From NCBI RefSeq assembly GCF_018860345.1, contig NZ_JAHKPJ010000021.1:119173-183172 (forward strand): DNA of 64,000 nt, written 5' to 3'. Made by a program: the position numbers and the translations under genes. This DNA is from Psychrosphaera sp. F3M07 (GTDB lineage: Bacteria; Pseudomonadota; Gammaproteobacteria; Enterobacterales; Alteromonadaceae). How positions within the stretch are numbered: position 1 is the first letter of the stretch; every line of letters starts with the position of its first letter. Below the pieces are notes generated by a model that worked only from the letters and a program-made list of their open reading frames with translations, was not told where the DNA came from and ran no database searches. Of this stretch, positions 53,613 to 62,322 are shown piece by piece.

Positions 53613-55646
53613 ATGAATAACGAATTAGCGATACAAGTCGACTCCGGCGACGCAAAGTGGTTAGGTGTAAATAAAAAAGACGGTGGATTTAATTTTGCTG
53701 TTTATGCACCAGATGCTAAGCGCCTATTTATTCATTTCTTTTTACCAGATACGGAAGAGTTTATCACCCGTATCGAAGCCGATAACCGTACCGGTAACGT
53801 ATTCCATTGCCATCTCACAGGTATTGATGAAACTTGGGTTTACGCATTACAAGTAATTAATAAAGATGAAAATAAAGCATTAACCACCAGTGAAAAACTT
53901 CTAATAGACCCTTATGCAAAATCGTTTAATCGTCACTTAGTATGGAACCAAGATTTATATCAAGATAATAGCCCGTTTTTTATTGCAAAATCCCACTTAA
54001 CACTCGCCGAATTTGACTGGCAAAATACCTCGAAACCAAACATCAAAAACAGCGACACCATTTTATATGAGACACACGTAAAAGGGTTTACTCAGCAATT
54101 AAACAGTATTCACCCCGAACTCAGAGGTACTTATTTAGGACTAGCTGAACCTGAAGTTATTGACTATTTAAAACAACTAGGCGTGACTAGTGTTCAATTA
54201 ATGCCTGTATTTCACTTTATGAGTGAACCTAGATTAGAACAGTTGGAGTTAACCAATTATTGGGGATATAACCCAGTCAATTTTTTTGCACCAGACCCTC
54301 GTTATGCCGTCAGTGATGCGGTGACAGAATTTAAAACCTTGGTACGTGAATTTCACAAAAATGACATTGAAGTTATATTAGATGTGGTTTTTAACCATAC
54401 AGCAGAAGCTGATGAAAATGGTCCGTTAATTAGTTTCAAAGGGTTAGCCAACTTTGATTTTTATTTGAATACTGAAGGCGATTATAAAAAAAGTTTTGCC
54501 AACTACACGGGGTGTGGCAACACAGTAAATGCTGATAACGATTACGCCCTTAAAATGATCATGGACTCTTTGCGTTATTGGCTGACAGACATGCAGGTAG
54601 ACGGATTTCGTTTTGATTTAGCTGCAACCTTAGGCCGCAATGGTGAACGCTTTAATCAAGGCTGTGCTTTATTTAGGGCCATGAAACAAGACCCAATTAT
54701 ATGCCGAGCTAAATTAATAGCCGAGCCTTGGGATATAGGCCCTCAAGGATATCAGCTTGGTAATTTTCCGAACTATTGGTTAGAGTGTAACGACAAATAC
54801 CGAGATGGATTAAAGCAGTTTTGGCGTGGTGATAAAGGGTTAGTTGCCGAAACCGCTAGTCGGATTTTAGGATCAAGAGACATCTTTAGAAAAGGCAAAC
54901 GCAGTCAAATAACGTCAGTAAATTATATAGCTTATCATGACGGTTATACTTTACATGATCTTGTGAGTTATGAGCAAAAACACAACTTAGCCAATTTAGA
55001 AGACAACAGAGATGGGCATGGGGCGAATTACAGTTGTAATTACGGTGTAGAAGGGCCGACAACGGATCAAGATATTATTGATAAGCGTGAACAACAAAAA
55101 CGTAATTTGATGGCCACCTTGTTATTCTCGCAAGGAATCCCGCATTTGTTAGCCGGTGATGAACGATCTAGAACACAAGGCGGTAATAACAACGCATATT
55201 GTCAAGATAACCCAATTAGCTGGTTAAATTGGCAAATGTCTGATTTGCAGAATAAATTTTATAAATTTACCCAATATTGCATTCAACTCAGAAAGCAGTA
55301 TCCAGTATTAACCCATTGCCTGTTACCAGATGATGATTATCATTATAGTGCCATACATCACCACGTTTATTGGATTCGGCCAGATGGCGAAACCAAACAA
55401 GTTGACGATTGGCATGATCACGATAATCAATGTTTGGCCTTAGTTATGGCGGACGATGATCAAAAATATAAAATGTTATTGTTGTTAAATGCATCGGATG
55501 AAGATTCGGTTTATCAAATCCCAAAAAGTAGTAAAAAGACCTTGTTAATTGATACTGAACTAGACCTATTAAGCCCAATCATAAAAACGGAAGACAGCTA
55601 TAAACAAAAGGCTCACAGCCTAAGTTTATGGCAATTAGATTATTAA
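53613..55646 (+). CDS. glgX: glycogen debranching enzyme
   Basis: GH13 isoamylase-type debranching enzyme of 677 residues, removing the short alpha-1,6 branches left by glycogen phosphorylase. CBM48 lies at the N-terminus (GGFNFAVYAPDAKRLFIHF), followed by VILDVVFNHTAE, the nucleophile VDGFRFDLAATLGR, the acid LIAEPWDIGPQGYQ and YIAYHDGYTLHDLVSY. With GlgB and MalQ it makes a glucan-remodelling unit; glgC, glgA and glgP are not in the window. Confidence 0.94.
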   Translation: MNNELAIQVDSGDAKWLGVNKKDGGFNFAVYAPDAKRLFIHFFLPDTEEFITRIEADNRTGNVFHCHLTGIDETWVYALQVINKDENKALTTSEKLLIDPYAKSFNRHLVWNQDLYQDNSPFFIAKSHLTLAEFDWQNTSKPNIKNSDTILYETHVKGFTQQLNSIHPELRGTYLGLAEPEVIDYLKQLGVTSVQLMPVFHFMSEPRLEQLELTNYWGYNPVNFFAPDPRYAVSDAVTEFKTLVREFHKNDIEVILDVVFNHTAEADENGPLISFKGLANFDFYLNTEGDYKKSFANYTGCGNTVNADNDYALKMIMDSLRYWLTDMQVDGFRFDLAATLGRNGERFNQGCALFRAMKQDPIICRAKLIAEPWDIGPQGYQLGNFPNYWLECNDKYRDGLKQFWRGDKGLVAETASRILGSRDIFRKGKRSQITSVNYIAYHDGYTLHDLVSYEQKHNLANLEDNRDGHGANYSCNYGVEGPTTDQDIIDKREQQKRNLMATLLFSQGIPHLLAGDERSRTQGGNNNAYCQDNPISWLNWQMSDLQNKFYKFTQYCIQLRKQYPVLTHCLLPDDDYHYSAIHHHVYWIRPDGETKQVDDWHDHDNQCLALVMADDDQKYKMLLLLNASDEDSVYQIPKSSKKTLLIDTELDLLSPIIKTEDSYKQKAHSLSLWQLDY

Positions 55647-55672
55647 AAAATCAATTTTTTTAGAATAAATAA

Positions 55673-55765
55673 GCAAGTGCAGAATAATTTATAATTTATA
55701 ATTTAAGTTATTTGGTAGGAACTTAAAGGTGAATTCTGTATAATCCGCGCCAAAATTGCACTTGC
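55673..55765. repeat. 9 bp inverted repeat and AT-rich heptamers around the gnd promoter
   Basis: GCAAGTGCA (55673-55681) and TGCACTTGC (55757-55765) are inverted copies 75 bases apart. Between them lie three near-copies of TATAATT (about 55685-55704) and a perfect -10 hexamer TATAAT at 55739-55744. Confidence 0.5.
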
Positions 55766-55796
55766 ACCATTATTGAAACTAAGAGAAGCTAATTGT

Positions 55797-57320
55797 ATGT
55801 CTGACAACGCTATTTTATGTGATATCGGTTTTATCGGTTTGGGAGTTATGGGGAAAAACCTAGCTCTTAATTTAGCAGACAATGGTTACACCATTGCCGC
55901 TTTTGATTTGGATACTGAAAAAGTAGCCAGTGCAATAAAGCAAGACGAATTGGAAAGGGGTGATAACCCACAACGAATTTTCCCTTGTACTTCTTATACA
56001 GAATTATTATCTAAACTAACATCTCCACACCTTGTTATTCTTTCCGTTCCTGCAGGCCGTCCTGTTGATGACGTATGTCATAAATTAATTGATGCAGGCA
56101 TTCAGGCAGACGACATCGTTGTTGATACCGGCAATAGTTTGTGGACAGACACGGTAGAACGTGAAAAGAACTTTGAAGGTAACTTCTTATTCTTCTCAAC
56201 CGCAGTTTCTGGTGGTGAAGTTGGTGCGCGTTTTGGTGCTTCATTAATGCCAAGTGGTGACCGTTATGCTTGGACTCGTATTGCCCCAATGTTCAAAGCC
56301 ATCGCCGCTAAAGTGGATGATGCAACAGGTAAACCTATAGAACGTCATGAGCCTGGTAATCCAGTGATCGAAGGCGAGCCATGTGCGACTTACATTGGCG
56401 AAACAGGCTCAGGCCATTATGTGAAAATGGTTCACAATGGTATTGAATATGCTGATATGCAATTGATTTGTGAAGCTTACAATATTATGCGTACTGGTTT
56501 AAACATGACACCAGTTGAGATTGCAGCCATCTTCAGAAAATGGAATGAAGGCGAGTTACATTCTTACCTTATTGAGATCAGTGCCGAGGTTTTAGAGCAT
56601 ATTGACCCAGATACGAATCAACCATTAGTTGATATCATTCTTGATAAAGCTGGCCAAAAAGGTACAGGTTTATGGACAGCAGTGAGCTCTTTACAAATTG
56701 GCGCACCTTCTCCAACTATTACGTCTGCGGTTTATGCGCGTGCGTTATCAACGCTAAAAGGCGAACGTGTTGTTGCATCAAAAGTACTAGCGGGTCCAGA
56801 TCTATCTGAATTTAATTTAGATAAAGATGAAGTTATCGCGCAATTACATGATGCATTATATTGTTCTAAAATTTGTGCTTACGCGCAAGGTTTCCAATTA
56901 ATGAGCATGGCTGGTAAAGAACACGGCTGGAACTTAGATTTTGCTGGTATTGCAAAAATTTGGCGTGCTGGTTGTATCATACGTGCAGTATTCTTACAGT
57001 CTATTACGAAAGCTTATGAGCGTGATGAAGAGTTATCTAACTTATTAATCGACCCGTTTTTTGCCGGGCAAATTGCTAAGTACCAAACAAATTGGCGTCG
57101 TACTGTCGCTAACTCGTCATTAATGGGTATTCCTGTTGGTGCGTTTTCTTCAGCGTTGGCATATTACGACTCATACCGTAGTGAAACCTTACCAGCAAAC
57201 TTGTTACAAGGTCAGCGCGATTTCTTTGGCGCGCATACTTTTGAACGTGCTGATAAGACCGATGGCAAAATGTACCACGTTGAATGGAGCCAAGCGGCTC
57301 GTCCAATCGTTAAGGTGTAG
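55797..57320 (+). CDS. gnd: 6-phosphogluconate dehydrogenase (long form)
   Basis: NADP-dependent decarboxylating 6-phosphogluconate dehydrogenase, giving ribulose-5-phosphate; 507 residues against about 468 for the E. coli enzyme. NADP motif GFIGLGVMGKNLALN; substrate motif VHNGIEYADMQLICEAY; catalytic VSGGEVGAR..SLMPSG. An insertion of about a dozen residues (DATGKPIERHEPGNP) precedes the GEPCATYIG segment. The ATG at 55797 with AAGAGAAG upstream is chosen over a TTG at 55773. Monocistronic with its own promoter and terminator. Confidence 0.94.
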   Translation: MSDNAILCDIGFIGLGVMGKNLALNLADNGYTIAAFDLDTEKVASAIKQDELERGDNPQRIFPCTSYTELLSKLTSPHLVILSVPAGRPVDDVCHKLIDAGIQADDIVVDTGNSLWTDTVEREKNFEGNFLFFSTAVSGGEVGARFGASLMPSGDRYAWTRIAPMFKAIAAKVDDATGKPIERHEPGNPVIEGEPCATYIGETGSGHYVKMVHNGIEYADMQLICEAYNIMRTGLNMTPVEIAAIFRKWNEGELHSYLIEISAEVLEHIDPDTNQPLVDIILDKAGQKGTGLWTAVSSLQIGAPSPTITSAVYARALSTLKGERVVASKVLAGPDLSEFNLDKDEVIAQLHDALYCSKICAYAQGFQLMSMAGKEHGWNLDFAGIAKIWRAGCIIRAVFLQSITKAYERDEELSNLLIDPFFAGQIAKYQTNWRRTVANSSLMGIPVGAFSSALAYYDSYRSETLPANLLQGQRDFFGAHTFERADKTDGKMYHVEWSQAARPIVKV

Positions 57321-57340
57321 TTTTTATACGCCTTTATAAA

Positions 57341-57369
57341 ACCATATCAACGGATATGGTTTTTTTTTG
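57341..57369 (+). terminator. terminator of gnd
   Basis: AACCATATC - AACG - GATATGGTT, a 9 bp perfect stem with a long T tract. Confidence 0.88.
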
Positions 57370-57439
57370 CCTGTAAACTATTGTAGATAAGTTACAGTGG
57401 ACTAACACTAATAGAACAATTGTTAAAAGCGAGACAAAA

Positions 57440-57835
57440 ATGGACAAAGTAACTAAATCAGAACAAGAGTGGCAAGCCGAATTAGATGAAGAAACCTATA
57501 GAGTAACAAGGTTGAAGGGAACCGAACGTCCATACACAGGCAAGTATTTGGACCATAATGAACAAGGCCAATATGTATGTGTGTGTTGTGGTTCTCAATT
57601 ATTTAATTCAACTCAGAAGTTTGATTCTCATTGTGGTTGGCCGTCGTTTGATCAAAGCATTGAGGGAAGTGTTGAGTATCATAAAGACTTAACCTTAGGC
57701 ATGGTAAGGGTTGAAATTACCTGTGCCAAATGTGACGCGCATCTAGGTCATATATTTGAAGATGGCCCAACAGAAACTGGTAATCGTTACTGTGTTAATT
57801 CAGTGTCACTTACCTTTGATGATGGCTCTAAATAA
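57440..57835 (+). CDS. msrB: peptide-methionine (R)-S-oxide reductase
   Basis: MsrB repairs methionine-R-sulfoxide in proteins, using thioredoxin. Length 131 residues, cytoplasmic. Two zinc-binding Cys pairs are seen (Cys47/Cys50 in CVCC and Cys95/Cys98 in CAKC), and the catalytic cysteine is Cys118 in NRYCVNSVSL; CGWPSF and HLGHIFEDGP are conserved. Single gene between gnd and the second GAPDH gene. Confidence 0.96.
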   Translation: MDKVTKSEQEWQAELDEETYRVTRLKGTERPYTGKYLDHNEQGQYVCVCCGSQLFNSTQKFDSHCGWPSFDQSIEGSVEYHKDLTLGMVRVEITCAKCDAHLGHIFEDGPTETGNRYCVNSVSLTFDDGSK

Positions 57836-58062
57836 GAAAATAGTCTGTAAAAACTTGGATTTAGTTACTTTTAACGAGTTGTATTAATAAACTAGTGAGC
57901 TATTTGTCAGTCTTTTGTAATGGTTTAAATCCACTTTTTTAAAATTCTGTAACTAAAGTTGTAGTATTACATTTAAACTTACGAAAAAATAATTTACAAT
58001 GCGCCCGCACTTGAGGTGAACACCTTAACCTTGTGAATTAAATTATTATAAAGGCTGATGTA

Positions 58063-59511
58063 ATGACGTTAACTCCTGAACAAACTTATCAAAAAAGTTG
58101 GTTAGAAAGACAAGAATTTGCAGATCGCATGCAACCACTAATTGGTATGTTGTATCGTGGTCGAGGAATAGAAATTTGTATTTATGGTCGTCCACTTGTA
58201 TCAGCATCTGCTATCGATATTATCAAGGCTCATAAAACGGTAACTAAGTACGAGAGCACCAAACTTAGAGTTCGTGAAAGTTATGAATTTTTAGAGATCC
58301 TTTCGGGATTAAATTTAAACCCTGCAAAAATTGATTTAGGTAAGTTGGCCTTTGGTTACATATACAAAAACAAAGGTGAAGGGCTTTCAAAAGAAGAATA
58401 CTTAAAACGTGAATTGGCTGATATTTTAGACCAAGATGGACACCCAGAACCTCAAGATGTTGTGTTATACGGATTTGGTCGTATTGGTCGTTTATTAGCA
58501 CGTTTGTTAATCGAAAGAAATGGTCCTAATGCGACATTACGTTTACGTGCCATCGTAGTTCGTGGCGGTAAAGACGGTGACTTAGAAAAACGAGCAAGTT
58601 TATTGCGCCGTGACTCTGTACATGGACCATTTAATGGCAGCATTACCGTTGATACTAAAGCTAATGTCATTAAAGCGAACGGTTCTTACATTCAAGTGAT
58701 ATACGCAAACTCTCCAGATAGCATAGATTACACAGATTATGGTATTGATAATGCCTTAATTGTTGATAATACAGGTATTTGGAAAGATGAAGATGGTTTA
58801 GGTTTACACTTAAAATCCAAAGGTGCAGCGAAAGTATTATTAACAGCACCAGCTGGTGGCGAGATTAAAAACATTGTATATGGTGTAAATCACACTGATA
58901 TCGAAAGTGACGATAAAATCGTTTGTGCAGCTTCGTGTACAACCAATGCAATAACGCCGATACTAAAAGCGATCAATGATGAGTATGGGATTGATAACGG
59001 ACATGTTGAAACGGTTCACTCTTATACTAATGACCAAAACCTAATTGATAACTTCCATAAAGGTGAGCGAAGAGGCCGTGCGGCTGCGTTAAACTTAGTA
59101 TTAACGTCAACGGGTGCGGCAAAAGCGGTATCAAAAGCACTACCAGAGCTAAAAGGTAAGTTAACTGGTAACGCTATTCGTGTTCCAACGCCAAATGTGT
59201 CTATGGCAATAATGAATCTAAATTTAGATAAACCTACATCAGAAGATGAGTTAAACAAGTTCTTACTGGATGTGGCGTTACATTCTGAGCTGAGAGATCA
59301 AGTTGATTACACGAGTTCTACTGAGATTGTTTCTACGGATCTTGTTGGTAACCGTTATGCAGGTATTGTGGATTCAAGAGCCACGATCGTACAAGATAAC
59401 CGTGCAGTATTGTATGTTTGGTATGACAATGAATTTGGTTATAGCTGCCAAGTAGTTCGCGTTATGCAAGAAATGGCGGGTATTAAATATCCATCGTTGC
59501 CAACTACTTAA
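58063..59511 (+). CDS. glyceraldehyde-3-phosphate dehydrogenase, long paralogue
   Basis: GAPDH-family protein of 482 residues. About 130 extra residues with no known fold precede the NAD-binding domain, which begins at VVLYGFGRIGRLLARLL. The catalytic cysteine is present in CAASCTTNAITP, and HSYTNDQNLIDNFH follows. Such long GAPDHs occur in Vibrio, Shewanella and Colwellia beside a normal GapA; a gluconeogenic or NADP-linked role is possible but not shown. No HexR site was found upstream, unlike gapA. Monocistronic. Confidence 0.9.
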   Translation: MTLTPEQTYQKSWLERQEFADRMQPLIGMLYRGRGIEICIYGRPLVSASAIDIIKAHKTVTKYESTKLRVRESYEFLEILSGLNLNPAKIDLGKLAFGYIYKNKGEGLSKEEYLKRELADILDQDGHPEPQDVVLYGFGRIGRLLARLLIERNGPNATLRLRAIVVRGGKDGDLEKRASLLRRDSVHGPFNGSITVDTKANVIKANGSYIQVIYANSPDSIDYTDYGIDNALIVDNTGIWKDEDGLGLHLKSKGAAKVLLTAPAGGEIKNIVYGVNHTDIESDDKIVCAASCTTNAITPILKAINDEYGIDNGHVETVHSYTNDQNLIDNFHKGERRGRAAALNLVLTSTGAAKAVSKALPELKGKLTGNAIRVPTPNVSMAIMNLNLDKPTSEDELNKFLLDVALHSELRDQVDYTSSTEIVSTDLVGNRYAGIVDSRATIVQDNRAVLYVWYDNEFGYSCQVVRVMQEMAGIKYPSLPTT

Positions 59512-59538
59512 TCTTGATAACATAAAACATAATTTTAG

Positions 59539-59564
59539 AAGGCCACATTTTTGTGGCCTTTTTT
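59539..59564 (+). terminator. terminator of the long GAPDH gene
   Basis: AAGGCCACA - TTTT - TGTGGCCTT followed by T, a 9 bp stem. Confidence 0.88.
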
Positions 59565-59673
59565 ATTGCGCTTTTATTTTGATAAAATTAATGATTTGAA
59601 TAGGTAATTACGATACCGTTGTTCATTGTGTTTTAAATTTCTACCAATCCACATAAAGAGAAATTCAGCGTTA

Positions 59674-61635
59674 ATGTTTAAATTCAATTCAATCATCTTG
59701 TTGTCGCTTGTTGTAAGTCAAACTGTATTGGCCAATGAAGCACAAACTCAATCTGTGTTAAATCAAGCAAGTCACGTTTTTGATCAGCAACAGATTAAAA
59801 GTCACGGAGTGACTAACGTATATAATTTATTAAATTTTGTTCCTGGGTTTCAAGCAGTGATGACCAGCAATAATTCGGCTCATACCCAATTACAAGTGCG
59901 TGGCGTGGCTGCCGATTCTGGCTATGTCGTGCTGATGGTTGATGGCGTTAAACTGAATACCTTATTAATAAATGACGTATTGATGGGCTCGCCTTATTTT
60001 GATTCAACGTTAGCGCAAACGGTGGAAATATACACAGGACCGAATGCGGTTCGGTTTGGTAATAATGCAGCTTTAGCGGTGATCAATATCATTACTAAAA
60101 AGACTAACCGCCTTTCTATAGCGGGTGGCGACTTTAACCATCAGAATGCATCTGCAAGTTTATATAGAAATACTGGTTATGGTGAGTTCTCGTTTTTTAT
60201 TATGGACACGCAAGGTGACGGCCAACAATATGCTTCTGACAATATACCAAGTGCAAGTTATGTTTTAGGTAAGGATTATATTAACCAACCTTACAAACAT
60301 GATCAGTTCAGCATCAATTGGCAGTTAGGTAATTACGTTTTACATTATTACAGTGAAGAACATCAACAAGATGGTTTTTTGAATAATCAAAGTTACCATC
60401 AAAATAATCAATTTAACTCGACAAATCGCTTTATATCGAATCAATACCAATATCAGCTAACAGACCAATTTAATGTTAATGCAGAATTAACTTATGGAGA
60501 GTCAGAAGTTAAATCTGTGGCTCGAATAGACGAAGCTGGAATTAGACCATTCTCTGAAGATTATTGGTTTGGCCCTAACTGGTCCTCGCGTAAATTGGAT
60601 TTTAATTTAATGACCAATTATACATGGTCAGATACCTTATCATTTGAATTTGGTGTTCAATGGCAACAACAAGAACAAGATAAAGCTGGGATAGTAACTT
60701 CGCATTTAACTCCGGATGGACAAGACAGTTTACCGTTAGATTTGTATTATCTTGACGCTATACAGAGTGTCACTGAGTACGGGCCCTATACAAACTTATT
60801 ACAGAGTATTGAAAGCCACGGGATATTCAGTGGTATGAGTTGGCAAATGAGTCCGATAGATCATGTGTCAGCGGGTATTCGTTTAGAGCGCAACCACGGT
60901 TTTGCCGATGATGTGTCTACTCATATTGGTTACAACCGAATTTTAAATCAAAAAAGTCATGTTAGTGTTGAATATTCAGAAGCATTTCGCGCTCCTAATT
61001 TCATAGAACTGTTTTCACAAGATCCCTATTTACATGGCAATGAGAGTTTGAAACCAGAGAAAATACGATCTTATCAATTAAGTTACGATTACACAGAACA
61101 AGATTGGAATGCCACAGTAACGGCGTTTTATCAGCAACAATCAAAAGTCATCGCTTTAACATTTCCGGATAGCAGCCAACGTCGTTTTTATAATAATCTA
61201 AACAATAAAGATATATTCGGTTTGGAAGCAAAAGGGGATTATAAGCTCAATCAACATATCAAACTACAAGGTACATTAACCCATTATTTTAATGATACCT
61301 ACGAACAAGCGTTTCAAACATTTGCTACTTTGAGTTTATTATCTCAGATCAACCGATTTACAATTGGGGTTAATAACATATTACGCTCAGCTGTAGACCT
61401 AAAAGCAGGACTCGATTCTAGTGATTTTGCATCAACAGGGTTTAATCAAAACGCTACTTATTTGGTGAATGCTGTAGTTAATTATCAACTAGGCCGAAGT
61501 ATATTATTGTCTTTGAAAGCCGAAAATGTGTTTGATCAGTCGCATAAGGTTTATGATCCAAGCCAAACAGACAATCAACTTTATGTGCCACAACAAACAA
61601 GATTTGTTTCATTTACATTAACTTATGAATTTTAA
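59674..61635 (+). CDS. TonB-dependent outer-membrane receptor
   Basis: TonB-dependent receptor of 653 residues. The ATG at 59674 gives a standard signal peptide (residues 1-20, ending VLA before NEAQ). The plug domain (about 35-150) includes VYNLLNFVPGFQAV, LQVRGVA and VDGVKLNT, and the barrel ends in LTYEF with the terminal phenylalanine needed for outer-membrane insertion. A canonical TonB box is not obvious. The ligand is unknown; the pattern is nearest the BtuB/colicin-receptor type. The TlpA-like thioredoxin gene follows 99 bp later. Confidence 0.9.
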   Translation: MFKFNSIILLSLVVSQTVLANEAQTQSVLNQASHVFDQQQIKSHGVTNVYNLLNFVPGFQAVMTSNNSAHTQLQVRGVAADSGYVVLMVDGVKLNTLLINDVLMGSPYFDSTLAQTVEIYTGPNAVRFGNNAALAVINIITKKTNRLSIAGGDFNHQNASASLYRNTGYGEFSFFIMDTQGDGQQYASDNIPSASYVLGKDYINQPYKHDQFSINWQLGNYVLHYYSEEHQQDGFLNNQSYHQNNQFNSTNRFISNQYQYQLTDQFNVNAELTYGESEVKSVARIDEAGIRPFSEDYWFGPNWSSRKLDFNLMTNYTWSDTLSFEFGVQWQQQEQDKAGIVTSHLTPDGQDSLPLDLYYLDAIQSVTEYGPYTNLLQSIESHGIFSGMSWQMSPIDHVSAGIRLERNHGFADDVSTHIGYNRILNQKSHVSVEYSEAFRAPNFIELFSQDPYLHGNESLKPEKIRSYQLSYDYTEQDWNATVTAFYQQQSKVIALTFPDSSQRRFYNNLNNKDIFGLEAKGDYKLNQHIKLQGTLTHYFNDTYEQAFQTFATLSLLSQINRFTIGVNNILRSAVDLKAGLDSSDFASTGFNQNATYLVNAVVNYQLGRSILLSLKAENVFDQSHKVYDPSQTDNQLYVPQQTRFVSFTLTYEF

Positions 61636-61734
61636 TATTAATTATAAAAGTCTTGAATGAAATACATGAACGTCCGGTCTTATCACTGTTAACCCTGTAA
61701 ATAGGCTTTATAGTCCTAAGGTATTTTTAGTCAC

Positions 61735-62232
61735 ATGTTAAAAAACTTAACCGTTCAAGCCCTTATTTTTATCGCTATATTTAATCTTATTAGTTGGTTT
61801 AAAGAGTCGAGTTTGTTGTCCACTTCTGGCGATATTAAAGCGCCAGAGTTTGAATTAATGGACATTAATAACCAAAAAGTCACGTTAGCGTCATTGTCTG
61901 ATAAACCTACGTTATTATTTTTTTGGGCACCTTGGTGTTCTGTATGCAAATTAACCATGCCCAATGTACAAGATTTTTACCAAAGTCATTCCGAGCAATT
62001 TAATGTGGTATCTGTTGCGTTAAGTTTCCAATCACCTGACGAAATAGTAAATTTCATGCATCAACGCGAATACAGTTTTACAACCTTATTAGGCAATGCT
62101 GATGTGTCTCAAGATTATAAGATACAAGCCTTTCCAACCTATTATGTGATTGACACAGACGGAATTGTGGTAAATAAATCTTTAGGTTACAGTACTGAAA
62201 TTGGCATGCTACTTAGGTCGATGATTTTATAA
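61735..62232 (+). CDS. membrane-anchored TlpA/ScsD-like thioredoxin
   Basis: Thioredoxin-fold protein of 165 residues with an N-terminal uncleaved helix (about residues 6-21), so the redox domain faces the periplasm. Active site WAPWCSVC (Cys68, Cys71); cis-proline segment AFPTYYVID. It resembles ScsD/TlpA/ResE-type thiol reductases. No DsbD-like or copper-resistance partner lies nearby, so its electron source and target are unknown. It probably shares a transcript with the TonB receptor, but this is not certain. Confidence 0.88.
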   Translation: MLKNLTVQALIFIAIFNLISWFKESSLLSTSGDIKAPEFELMDINNQKVTLASLSDKPTLLFFWAPWCSVCKLTMPNVQDFYQSHSEQFNVVSVALSFQSPDEIVNFMHQREYSFTTLLGNADVSQDYKIQAFPTYYVIDTDGIVVNKSLGYSTEIGMLLRSMIL

Positions 62233-62322
62233 GCAAAGTATCATCAAATTACGGTTTACGACTGGTTTCTAGTGGATTTTATGTGATAGTCTTGACCGGA
62301 TAACAAGTTATGAGATCAAACC

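Noticed and set aside
57959-57972. TGTAG-TATTACA upstream of the long GAPDH gene as a HexR site
   Set aside because: The half-sites are too close together (12 instead of 15 bases) and the location does not match the other sites.
59570-59600. Fur-box-like sequence before the TonB receptor (near TTTTGATAAAATTAATGA)
   Set aside because: About 12 of 19 matches to the Fur consensus, no better than expected in AT-rich DNA.
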